Below are positions 43,819 to 51,459 of a stretch of DNA of 64,000 nt, in pieces. Numbering within the stretch: position 1 is the stretch's first letter; every line of letters starts with the position of its first letter. The position numbers and the translations under genes were made by a program. The notes under the pieces are model-generated. The model was not told where the DNA came from. It worked only from the letters and a program-made list of their open reading frames with translations, and searched no databases. Source of the stretch: Polymorphobacter multimanifer (lineage in GTDB: Bacteria > Pseudomonadota > Alphaproteobacteria > Sphingomonadales > Sphingomonadaceae); NCBI RefSeq assembly GCF_014205635.1, contig NZ_JACIIV010000023.1, positions 1 through 64,000 of the forward strand, read 5' to 3'.

Positions 43819-44867
43819 TGCGTTTTGTTGCGAGTGTTCTGGTCGTTGCGGCATTGGCGGGGTCGGTGTCGGCGCCGGTGGCTGCCCAGCGGAACGATGC
43901 GCCGGCCGTGCTGACGGCTGGCGATCTGGCGCGGACCGACCGGCGGCTGAACAAGCTCGAGGGCGAGATGCGTGCGGTGCAGCGCAAGGTGTTCCCTGGG
44001 GGTGCGGCAGGGGCGATCGAGCCCGAGATCACGGCTCCGGTGGCGCCGGCGATGGGCCCTGGCGGCACGCCGGCGTCCAATCCGCTCACCGATCTCGCCC
44101 AGCGGGTCGGCGAGATGGAGCGCCAGCTCCGCACGCTCACCGGCCAGGTCGAAGCCAATGAATTCAAGGTGCGCCAGCTTGAAACCGCGATGACGCGGCT
44201 GCAGGGCGACCTGGAATTCCGCCTCGGGCGCCTCGAAGGCGGGCAGGTGGACGGGACCGGCGCGCCGCCGGCTGACCCGGGCTTCGGCCTGCAGGCCGCT
44301 GCGCCGCCGCCCGCCAGCATCGCAGGCACGCGCCCCGGCCAGATGCTGCCGCCGGTCGGCACGGCGCGCGTGCCGACTGCGCCGCCACCAGCAGCGCCGA
44401 CCCCCACTGGGCCTGCCGCGACTGGGCCGACTCCCACTGGGCCTGCCGCGATCGAGGAGGCTGTTCCCAGGGGCGCCACTGCCGTGGCGGCTTGGCAGGC
44501 GGCTTATGGCAAGGCGCTGAACAAGGACTGGCCGGGCACCGAGGCGCACATGGCGGCGTTTCTTGCCAACTGGCCGCAATCGACGCGGATCCCGCAGGCG
44601 CAATATTGGCTTGGGCGCAGCTACGCCGAGCGCGCGCTGCATGCCCAGGCGGCCGATGCCTATCTCAAGGTCTACAACAAGCATCCGCGCAGCGAGCGGG
44701 CGCCCGATGCGCTGCTCGGGCTCGCCGGGGCGCTTGTCGGGATCAAGAACCCGCAGCAGGGTTGCCGGGTGCTGGGCGAGCTCGACAGCGTCTATGCCAA
44801 GACCCTGACGCCGGCGCAGCAGGCCGAGGCCAAGACGCTGCGGACGCGGGCCCGCTGCGCCGCCTGA
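43815..44867 (+). CDS. cpoB: Tol-Pal system/cell-division coordinator CpoB (YbgF)
   Basis: A 350-residue periplasmic protein with a signal peptide ending at about residue 24 (SVSAPVAAQ). An N-terminal coiled-coil (about 85-145, VGEMERQLRTLTGQVEANEF) precedes a proline/threonine/alanine linker and a C-terminal TPR domain (about 225-350: WPQSTRIPQAQYWLGRSYAE, YNKHPRSERAPDALLGLA). CpoB helps coordinate outer-membrane constriction with septal peptidoglycan synthesis. The linker contains a 30-bp duplication. Two adjacent ATG codons (43815 and 43818) are equivalent starts. Tol-Pal genes themselves are not in the window. Confidence 0.9.
   Translation: MMRFVASVLVVAALAGSVSAPVAAQRNDAPAVLTAGDLARTDRRLNKLEGEMRAVQRKVFPGGAAGAIEPEITAPVAPAMGPGGTPASNPLTDLAQRVGEMERQLRTLTGQVEANEFKVRQLETAMTRLQGDLEFRLGRLEGGQVDGTGAPPADPGFGLQAAAPPPASIAGTRPGQMLPPVGTARVPTAPPPAAPTPTGPAATGPTPTGPAAIEEAVPRGATAVAAWQAAYGKALNKDWPGTEAHMAAFLANWPQSTRIPQAQYWLGRSYAERALHAQAADAYLKVYNKHPRSERAPDALLGLAGALVGIKNPQQGCRVLGELDSVYAKTLTPAQQAEAKTLRTRARCAA
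44397..44451 (+). repeat. 30-bp period direct repeat inside the cpoB linker
   Basis: The 25-nt segments 44397-44421 and 44427-44451 differ at one base and start 30 nt apart. They encode two copies of a PTPTGPAA-type unit in the flexible linker between coiled-coil and TPR domains. The in-frame period lets the linker change length without breaking the protein. Confidence 0.9.
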
Positions 44868-45841
44868 GCCCCGACCGGCATCCGGGGAGCGCCGTCGATC
44901 TGCCGGCGGCGATCGCGGCAGCGCGCGGCTGCCCGGTAGCACCCGGCGAGACGCTGGCGGTGGCGGTGAGCGGCGGGCTGGACAGCACCGGCCTGTTGGC
45001 GCTGGCGGCAGCGGCCTTTCCCGGCCGGGTGACGGCGCTGACGGTCGATCATGGGCTGCGCGCCGATTCCGCTGCCGAGGCGGACGCCGTGGCAGCGCAA
45101 TGCGCGGCGCGCGGCATTGCACATTTTACTCTACGCTGGGTGGGCACCAGGCCACGATCCGACGTGCAGGCCGCAGCACGTGTGGCGCGCTATGCGCTGA
45201 TGGCCGACTGGTGCGGCGCGCACGGCGCCGCGATGCTGCTGACCGCGCACACGATGGAGGACCAGGCCGAGACGCTGCTGATGCGGCTGGCGCGCGGCAG
45301 CGGGCTTGCCGGGCTGGCGGGGGTGCGCGCCTGCCGGCCGCTGGCGCCGGGTGTGGAACTGGTGCGGCCGGTGCTCGGGGTGCGCCATGCCGACCTTCGT
45401 GCCGCGGCGGCGGGCTGGGATGTGGTGGCGGACCCCTCGAACACCGATCCGCGCTTCGACCGCACGCGGATGCGGGCGCTGCTGGCGCGCGAGGGCGAGG
45501 CGCTGCCGGCGGCAGCGCTGGCCGCCAGCGCCGCGCATCTGGCGGCAGCGGAGGCGGCACTTGCCTGGGTCGTCGACACGGCCTGGGAGGGCCGGGCGAC
45601 AGTGGCGGGCGGGCGGCTGATGCTCGATGCCGCCGGGCTTCCCGAGGAGCTTCGGCGGCGGTTGCTGGTGCGCGCGCTGGCGCTGCTGGTGCCCGATGCG
45701 AGCGTGCGCGGTGCGGCGGTGATGCGGGCGATTTCGCGGCTCGACTCGGGGGTGGCGACCACGCTCGGCGGCGTCCGGATGCAGCCCGGAGCCGTATGGA
45801 TTCTGCAAGGATCGGCGCCGCGACGACAAAAGCGGGGCTGA
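44864..45841 (+). CDS. tilS: tRNA(Ile)-lysidine synthetase
   Basis: About 325 residues. It modifies C34 of the AUA-reading tRNA-Ile to lysidine with ATP. The PP-loop SGGLDSTG lies near residue 37, and TVDHGLR, ARVARYALM, TAHTMEDQAETLLMRLARGS and PSNTDPRFDRTRMR follow as in the family. No ATG, GTG or TTG lies close upstream of the homologous region. The likely start is a CTG (44864) overlapping the cpoB stop as CTGA; a TTG at 44762 would overlap cpoB by about 100 nt. The C-terminal domain is short, as in alphaproteobacterial enzymes. Confidence 0.9.
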   Translation: MSPDRHPGSAVDLPAAIAAARGCPVAPGETLAVAVSGGLDSTGLLALAAAAFPGRVTALTVDHGLRADSAAEADAVAAQCAARGIAHFTLRWVGTRPRSDVQAAARVARYALMADWCGAHGAAMLLTAHTMEDQAETLLMRLARGSGLAGLAGVRACRPLAPGVELVRPVLGVRHADLRAAAAGWDVVADPSNTDPRFDRTRMRALLAREGEALPAAALAASAAHLAAAEAALAWVVDTAWEGRATVAGGRLMLDAAGLPEELRRRLLVRALALLVPDASVRGAAVMRAISRLDSGVATTLGGVRMQPGAVWILQGSAPRRQKRG

Positions 45842-45870
45842 TTGTGCCGTTATGACGCCAGAGGCGAGGC

Positions 45871-45905
45871 AGAACCGCGCAGCCGGATTGCACTGGCGCG
45901 GTTCT
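45871..45905 (+). terminator. Hairpin between tilS and ftsH
   Basis: A perfect 10-bp stem (AGAACCGCGC at 45871-45880 with GCGCGGTTCT at 45896-45905) has a 15-nt loop and is followed by TTCCCTATCTT. It lies 30 nt past the tilS stop and could terminate the rodZ-cpoB-tilS transcript. The following T-run is interrupted, so strength is uncertain. Confidence 0.5.
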
Positions 45906-45915
45906 TCCCTATCTT
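45888..45915 (+). promoter_or_regulatory. Candidate ftsH promoter
   Basis: TTGCAC (45888-45893) and TATCTT (45910-45915) are 16 nt apart, giving a start about 25 nt before the ftsH ATG. The -35 lies in the loop of the tilS hairpin and the spacer covers its right arm. Confidence 0.45.
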
Positions 45916-45945
45916 GTGTTGCAGTTCCTGTGGAAAGACTCGTCG

Positions 45946-47898
45946 ATGTCCGAAAACAACAAGCGTCCCCCCAATCCCTGGATGAAGAACCTTGGTTTGT
46001 GGTTCGTCATCCTGCTCGGGCTGGTTGTGGTGGTCAATGTCATGCAGGGGCCGTCTTCGGGCGGTGCCGGCGGTGCAAACCTTGCCTATTCGGATTTTCT
46101 GACCAAGGTCGATGATGGTTCGATCCGCTCGGCGGAAATCCGCGGCGAGGAGATTGTCGGCAAGACCTCGAACGACGAGGAATATCGCACCTATAATCCC
46201 GGCGATGCCCAGCTGATCCAGCGGCTGCGCGAAAAGAATGTGCGTTTCGACGCCAAGCCCGAGGAGAGCCGCTCGCTGCTGGCGCAGCTGTTCTTCAACA
46301 TGCTGCCGTTCGTGCTGATGATCGGCATCTGGATCTTCCTGATGCGCCAGATGCAGAATGGTGCCGGTCGCGGTGCCATGGGCTTCGGCAAGAGCCGCGC
46401 CAAGCTGCTCGTGCAGAAGGAAGGCCGCGTGACCTTCGATGACGTCGCCGGCATCGACGAGGCGCGCGAGGAGCTGCAGGAGATCGTCGACTTCCTGAAG
46501 GATCCGGGCCGTTTCCATCGCCTTGGCGGCAAGATCCCCAAGGGCGCGCTGCTCGTTGGTCCTCCGGGCACCGGCAAGACCTTGCTCGCCCGCGCCATCG
46601 CTGGTGAAGCCAATGTGCCCTTCTTCTCGATTTCGGGTTCGGATTTCGTCGAGATGTTCGTCGGCGTCGGTGCGAGCCGCGTGCGCGACATGTTCGAGCA
46701 GGGCAAGAAGTCGGCGCCGTGCATCATTTTCATCGACGAAATCGACGCGGTGGGCCGCTCGCGCGGTGCCGGTCTCGGTGGCGGCAATGACGAGCGCGAG
46801 CAGACGCTGAACCAGCTGCTCGTGGAGATGGACGGCTTCGACGCCAATGAGGGCATCATCATCGTGGCGGCGACCAACCGTCCCGATGTGCTCGATCCCG
46901 CCCTGCTGCGGCCGGGCCGGTTCGATCGCCAGGTGGTGGTCGGTCGTCCCGACATCGAGGGCCGCGAGAAGATTCTCGGCGTCCACATGAAGAAGGTGCC
47001 GCTGGCGCCGGACGTGAACGCACGCACGATCGCGCGCGGCACGCCGGGCTTTTCCGGCGCCGATCTCGCCAACCTTGTCAACGAGGCGGCCCTGCTCGCT
47101 GCACGTCGCTCCAAGCGGCTGGTGTCGATGAAGGACTTCGAAGACGCCAAGGACAAGGTGCTGATGGGCGTCGAGCGCAAGACCATGGTGATGACCGACG
47201 ACGAGAAGAAGATGACGGCTTATCATGAGGCCGGCCATGCCATCGTCAGCGTGCACGAGGAGGCATCGGACCCGATCCACAAGGCGACGATCATTCCGCG
47301 TGGCCGGGCGCTGGGCATGGTGATGCGCCTGCCCGAGCGGGACCAGTACAGCTATCATCGCGACAAGATGTACGCCAACCTCGCGGTGTCGATGGGTGGC
47401 CGCGTGGCCGAGGAGATCATCTTCGGGCACAACAAGGTGTCCTCGGGTGCCTCGTCGGACATCAGCTATGCCACCGATCTGGCACGCTCGATGGTCACGC
47501 AATGGGGCATGAGCGACAAGCTCGGGCCGCTGAAGTACGCCGACAACCAGGAGGAAGTCTTCCTCGGCCATTCGGTGACGCGGACGCAGAATGTGTCCGA
47601 ACAGACCGCACAGATGATCGATGGCGAAGTGCGGGCGATCGTGACGCAGGGTTATGACCGCGCCAAGCAGCTGCTCTCGGACCATATCGACCAGCTGCAT
47701 GCACTGGCCGGGGCGCTGCTCGAATATGAGACGCTGTCAGGTGACGAGATCAAGAAGGTCGTCGCCGGCGAGCCGATCGACCGGACGACCGGGACCGGCA
47801 CCACCACCGTGCGGCCAGCATCGGGGGTGACCGCCATTCCCAAGGCCGGGCGCCGCTCGGGCGACTTCGGTGGCGAGCCGGCGGCACCGCCGGCCTGA
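45946..47898 (+). CDS. ftsH: ATP-dependent zinc metalloprotease FtsH
   Basis: A 650-residue membrane-anchored AAA+ protease that degrades misfolded membrane proteins and regulatory proteins. Two membrane segments lie near the N-terminus (about 15-32 and 115-135) with the periplasmic domain between them. Walker A is GPPGTGKT (205-212), Walker [12 protein letters not shown], the second region of homology [16 protein letters not shown], and the zinc site HEAGH (427-431). The ATG at 45946 gives the usual N-terminus. A GC-rich hairpin with a T-run follows the stop. Confidence 0.98.
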   Translation: MSENNKRPPNPWMKNLGLWFVILLGLVVVVNVMQGPSSGGAGGANLAYSDFLTKVDDGSIRSAEIRGEEIVGKTSNDEEYRTYNPGDAQLIQRLREKNVRFDAKPEESRSLLAQLFFNMLPFVLMIGIWIFLMRQMQNGAGRGAMGFGKSRAKLLVQKEGRVTFDDVAGIDEAREELQEIVDFLKDPGRFHRLGGKIPKGALLVGPPGTGKTLLARAIAGEANVPFFSISGSDFVEMFVGVGASRVRDMFEQGKKSAPCIIFIDEIDAVGRSRGAGLGGGNDEREQTLNQLLVEMDGFDANEGIIIVAATNRPDVLDPALLRPGRFDRQVVVGRPDIEGREKILGVHMKKVPLAPDVNARTIARGTPGFSGADLANLVNEAALLAARRSKRLVSMKDFEDAKDKVLMGVERKTMVMTDDEKKMTAYHEAGHAIVSVHEEASDPIHKATIIPRGRALGMVMRLPERDQYSYHRDKMYANLAVSMGGRVAEEIIFGHNKVSSGASSDISYATDLARSMVTQWGMSDKLGPLKYADNQEEVFLGHSVTRTQNVSEQTAQMIDGEVRAIVTQGYDRAKQLLSDHIDQLHALAGALLEYETLSGDEIKKVVAGEPIDRTTGTGTTTVRPASGVTAIPKAGRRSGDFGGEPAAPPA

Positions 47899-47922
47899 GC
47901 CCAGGCCCGATTGCGCATGAAG

Positions 47923-47949
47923 GGCCGTCCGGGTGACCGGGCGGCCTTT
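47923..47949 (+). terminator. Rho-independent terminator of ftsH
   Basis: A 10-bp stem with one wobble pair (GGCCGTCCGG with CCGGGCGGCC) encloses a GTGA loop and is followed by TTTCG. It starts 25 nt after the ftsH stop. Confidence 0.65.
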
Positions 47950-47955
47950 CGCTGT

Positions 47956-48165
47956 TCAGGGCGGGTGGCGCATCGCCGCGTTGGCGCTGCCACAGGTGCC
48001 GCCGAAGCGGGCCATGATGTCGGCATCATGCTGCCAGCCGAGCTTCTCGTAGAGATGGATGGCGGCGGCCGACCTTGTGTTCGTGGGCGCTCAGAAGGCG
48101 CGGTTGATACGATCGGAATGCGGGGCGTGATCGTCCGGAAAATCGAGGATTTCGAGGGTTATGAT
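47956..48165 (-). pseudogene. Remnant of a GNAT acetyltransferase (internal deletion)
   Basis: On the minus strand, 48073-47956 encodes a typical GNAT C-terminus (AAAIHLYEKLGWQHDADIMA, then stop). Just upstream, 48165-48091 encodes a plausible GNAT N-terminus (TLEILDFPDDHAPHSDRINR) that ends in a stop codon and has no normal start codon. The roughly 100-residue acetyl-CoA-binding core that should lie between them is missing, so this is a dead gene. Its 5' end overlaps the stop of the MFS gene. The C-terminal match is clear; the N-terminal one is weaker. Confidence 0.6.
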
Positions 48166-49481
48166 GGCTCGTCGGGCCGTTGGAGGCTTTGCCGCAGGAT
48201 GGGGGTTGCCAGCGTGTAGCCGAGCAGCAGCAGCAGCGCGACGGCGCCGAGCCAATAGGGCAGCTCGGGGATGAAGGTGTAGAGGCCGATGCCGATGGCC
48301 GGGCCGGCGATGTAGCAGGCACCGTTGACCGCGGTGATGACGCCGGCGGCACCGCCCTGCTCGGCGCGGCCCACGGCAAGGCTGGCGCCGGCGGTGAAGC
48401 CGGGCCTTGCGAGCCCATAGCCCAGCGTGGCGAACGCGAAGGCGACCACCAGCGCGTGGAAGCTCGGCGCCATGGCGATACCGGCGGTGCCGATGGCGGC
48501 GATGATCGTGCCCCAGCGCATGAGTGCGGGGGGCTGCAGCTGCAGGCGGGGGATGATGCCCCATTGCGCGAGCAGCGTGGCGCCGGCACCCGCCATGAAG
48601 GCAATGGCGATATTGCCCTGCGCTTCGAGGGCGTTGCCGCCGAGGCGATCGATGATGAGGAAGCCCATTGCCTGGCCGGTGGCGGCCTGCACCGACCCCG
48701 AGGCGAAGCCGAAGACCATGAAGGGCAGGATGCGGGCATCGCGCCAGGCCAGCCTTGTGCCGCGCCCGGCGGTGGCGGCGGCGAGGCTCGCACCGCTGGC
48801 GCCGCCGCTGACCAGCGGCTCGGAGGACGGAGTGCCGGCGGCGGGGTTTGCGATGAATTGCGTCGGGTCATCGTCGGGAAGCACCCGTGCGACCGCGACG
48901 AGCACGACGATCGCCATGGCCGCAAAGGCGAACATGGGGCCGGCGAGCCCGAGCGTGCCGAACACGAACAACGGCGCGATGGCGGGGCCGATGATGGTGC
49001 CGAGCCCGAAGGCCGAGGCGAGGATGGAGAGCGCGCTGGTGCGATCGGCCTCCGAGGTGCGCCCCGCGACATAGGCCTGGGAGGCGGGGTTGGAGGCCGA
49101 GCCGAAGATGCCGAAGAGCGCGCGCATGCCGGCAAACAGCCCGAAGGTGACGAGCGGGGCGATGAGGCCGATGAGCCCGGCATGGATGATGATGGCGCAG
49201 CCGAGCATCGACACGCCGAAGCCGATGACGCCGACCATGATCAGCTTGCGGCGGCCGCGAATGTCCGATTGCCGCGCCCAATAGGGGGCGCTGAAGGTCC
49301 AGAGCAGTGCCGACAGGCTGAAGATGAGCGCCACCGCCAGATCGGGGATGCCGATGACGCGGGCGATTCCGGGCAGCACCGTCTGCATCGCGGTGTTGCC
49401 GGCCGCCACCAGCAGCAGGGCTGCGAACAGCACGGCGAATTCGCGGGACGGAATCGCGTTGCGGGTGGGGGCTGCGGGCAT
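48159..49481 (-). CDS. MFS multidrug/tetracycline-type exporter
   Basis: A 440-residue permease with 12 predicted membrane segments and a longer central loop near residue 225. The motif-A-like loop WARQSDIRGRRKLIMVG and motif C-like glycine-rich helix FGLGTIIGPAIAP fit drug:proton antiporters of the DHA1 type. The ATG at 49481 has a TGGAG ribosome-binding site; an ATG at 49496 is also possible. It lies 67 nt downstream of marR on the same strand, so it is probably regulated by that repressor. The exported compound is unknown. Confidence 0.82.
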   Translation of the reverse strand: MPAAPTRNAIPSREFAVLFAALLLVAAGNTAMQTVLPGIARVIGIPDLAVALIFSLSALLWTFSAPYWARQSDIRGRRKLIMVGVIGFGVSMLGCAIIIHAGLIGLIAPLVTFGLFAGMRALFGIFGSASNPASQAYVAGRTSEADRTSALSILASAFGLGTIIGPAIAPLFVFGTLGLAGPMFAFAAMAIVVLVAVARVLPDDDPTQFIANPAAGTPSSEPLVSGGASGASLAAATAGRGTRLAWRDARILPFMVFGFASGSVQAATGQAMGFLIIDRLGGNALEAQGNIAIAFMAGAGATLLAQWGIIPRLQLQPPALMRWGTIIAAIGTAGIAMAPSFHALVVAFAFATLGYGLARPGFTAGASLAVGRAEQGGAAGVITAVNGACYIAGPAIGIGLYTFIPELPYWLGAVALLLLLGYTLATPILRQSLQRPDEPS

Positions 49482-49548
49482 GGAGGCTCCAGGCATGGGG
49501 GCTGCATGGGGGAGTGCCGGGCGCTTGCCAAGGCGCAAATACGAGCGG

Positions 49549-50040
49549 TCAGGTCGCGCGGGGACTCATCTCGTCGGCAATGCTGCTGATGATCGCGGCA
49601 TAGGGTGTGAGCGCTTCGGCAAGGCGCGCCAGCGCGGCATCGTCGAGCGAGGCGAAATGATCGAGAATCGTCGAGAGCTTGCGCTCCATGACGCCGGTGA
49701 CCATGACGCGCTGCTCGGGCACGAGCGAGATGGCGACCGAACGCCGGTCGGTGCAGCGCCGGATGCGGACGACAAGCCCCTGGCATTCGAGCCGATCGAG
49801 CATCGCCGTGACCGAGCCGCTGGTGAGGCCCACCGCGGCAGCGATCTCGCCCGGCGTTGAGGCTTCGTTCTCTATAAGGTGGTAAAGGCAGCGCAGGTCG
49901 GAACGGTTGATTCCGAGCGTTTCGGCCATTGCAGTGTCCACCCGGTCCATGGCGCCATGGATCAGGCGGCCGGCATCCATCACCTGCTGCAGGTGCAGCA
50001 GCTTGGCATCCTCCCCACACGTCTTGGCTTCCCCGCCCAT
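49549..50040 (-). CDS. MarR-family transcriptional regulator
   Basis: A 163-residue winged-helix regulator. The recognition helix region (STPGEIAAAVGLTSGSVTAM, then LDRLE) and the wing with RRCTDRRSVAISL are typical MarR. It should bind a palindromic operator as a dimer and release DNA on binding a phenolic or similar compound. The start at 50040 follows AGAGGGA. It is transcribed away from the RND efflux operon and towards the MFS gene, so it may control both exporters and itself. Confidence 0.88.
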   Translation of the reverse strand: MGGEAKTCGEDAKLLHLQQVMDAGRLIHGAMDRVDTAMAETLGINRSDLRCLYHLIENEASTPGEIAAAVGLTSGSVTAMLDRLECQGLVVRIRRCTDRRSVAISLVPEQRVMVTGVMERKLSTILDHFASLDDAALARLAEALTPYAAIISSIADEMSPRAT

Positions 50041-50067
50041 GTCCCATCCCTCTGCGGTCAGAATTAT

Positions 50068-50080
50068 CTTGACCGTCAAG
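50068..50080. promoter_or_regulatory. Candidate MarR operator overlapping the RND promoter
   Basis: CTTGAC-C-GTCAAG is a perfect 6-1-6 palindrome in the 179-nt gap between marR and the RND operon, 28 nt upstream of the marR ATG. Its TTGACC could also serve as the -35 of the plus-strand operon, with ATAAGA (50092-50097) 17 nt downstream. A repressor bound here would block both directions. No binding data are available. Confidence 0.45.
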
Positions 50081-50219
50081 TTTCTTTAGCGATAAGAGAC
50101 CATAGCCTTGCTGCCGCCACGGGTCCAGCGCGCATCGGGGCGGTGGTCGTCAGCATGGCGATCTTGTGTGTCGTGGCGATGATCGTTCCTCGCCGGGACA
50201 AAGTTTTACGGGTGGCAGA

Positions 50220-51458
50220 ATGAACATGATCAAGGTTCGGCGCGTGATGCGGGCGAATGTCGCGCTCGTTGCCGCAACAGTTGCGCTTGCCGCGTGCAGC
50301 GAAGCGCCGCCGCCGGCCGGACCTCCGGGCGGCGCTGCGCCGCCGGTCACGGTGGCTACCCCGCTGGTCAAGCCGATCGTCGACTGGGATGATTATGTCG
50401 GTCGCTTCGAGGCGCGGCAGAGCGTCGAGGTGCGGCCGCGCGTGTCGGGCTATGTGGCGCGCATCGCCTTTCGCGATGGCGATTTCGTCCGCGCCGGGCA
50501 GCTGCTCTATGTGATCGACCCGCGCCCGTTCGAGGCCGCCGCAGCCCAGGCACGTGCCGAAGTGGCGCGGGCCGAGGCAGGGGCGGTGCTGGCGCGCGCC
50601 AATTTCGCGCGCAGCGAGTCCTTGTTCAAGGACGAGGCAGTGAGCCGCGAGGAGAATGAGACGCTGAAGGCGCGCACCGGCGAAGCCGAGGCGGGACTGG
50701 CCGCAGCGCGCGCCACCGCCCGCGCCCGCGCACTCGACCTCGAGTTCACCCGCGTGACGGCGCCGATCTCGGGCCGGCTCTCCGATCGCCGCGTCGATGT
50801 CGGCGGTTTCGTGCAGGCCGGCGAGACGGTGCTGACCAGCGTGGTGACGCTTGATCCGATCCACTTCATCTTCACCGGCTCGGAAGCCGTCTATCTCAAA
50901 TATCAGCGCGCCAACCAGGCCGGCACGCGGCCGAGCTCGCGGGTGGCGCCCAACCCGGTCGATATCCGTCTCGCCGACGAGACCGATTATCGCTGGAAGG
51001 GCCGGATGGACTTCGTCGACAATGCCATCGACCAGGGCTCGGGCACGATCCGCGGACGTGCTGTGGTGCGCAACCCCGATGGCTTCCTCACGCCGGGCAT
51101 GTTCGGCCATATGCGGTTGATCGGCTCGGGCGCCTATGAGGGGATGCTGATTCCGGAAAGTGCCGTCGTGACCGACCAGACGCGCAAGCTGGCGCTGGTG
51201 GTGGACGGAAAGGGCGTGGTGTCCCCGCGCGTGCTGCAGCTGGGGCCGCTCGTCGAAGGCCTGCGCGTGGTGCGCTCGGGCCTGACGAAAACCGATCGCG
51301 TTATCATCGAGGGCGTGCAGCGCGTCCGTCCCGGCATGCAGGCGACGCCCAAGGCCGGCAGGATCGTGCCGCCGGCACCCGGCACCGGGCCGACCGCCCC
51401 CCCCGTGATCGAGCTGCCGGCCGCCGAAGGCACCACCACTTCGGCGTCGGCGAACTGA
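50220..51458 (+). CDS. RND efflux periplasmic adaptor (membrane fusion protein), lipoprotein
   Basis: A 412-residue adaptor of the AcrA/MexA type that links the inner-membrane pump to the outer-membrane channel. The lipobox LAAC places the acylated cysteine at C26. The barrel-sandwich/lipoyl halves (RPRVSGYVARIAFRDGDFVR and VTAPISGRLSDRRVDVGGFV) flank an alpha-helical hairpin, followed by the beta-barrel and membrane-proximal domains. The ATG at 50220 has a GGTGG ribosome-binding site. It is the first gene of a tripartite operon, one base ahead of the RND gene. Confidence 0.94.
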   Translation: MNMIKVRRVMRANVALVAATVALAACSEAPPPAGPPGGAAPPVTVATPLVKPIVDWDDYVGRFEARQSVEVRPRVSGYVARIAFRDGDFVRAGQLLYVIDPRPFEAAAAQARAEVARAEAGAVLARANFARSESLFKDEAVSREENETLKARTGEAEAGLAAARATARARALDLEFTRVTAPISGRLSDRRVDVGGFVQAGETVLTSVVTLDPIHFIFTGSEAVYLKYQRANQAGTRPSSRVAPNPVDIRLADETDYRWKGRMDFVDNAIDQGSGTIRGRAVVRNPDGFLTPGMFGHMRLIGSGAYEGMLIPESAVVTDQTRKLALVVDGKGVVSPRVLQLGPLVEGLRVVRSGLTKTDRVIIEGVQRVRPGMQATPKAGRIVPPAPGTGPTAPPVIELPAAEGTTTSASAN

Positions 51459-51459
51459 C

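Noticed and set aside
44492-44863. Upstream extension of tilS to a TTG inside cpoB
   Set aside because: It would add about 124 residues unrelated to TilS and overlap cpoB extensively; family homology begins only after the cpoB stop.
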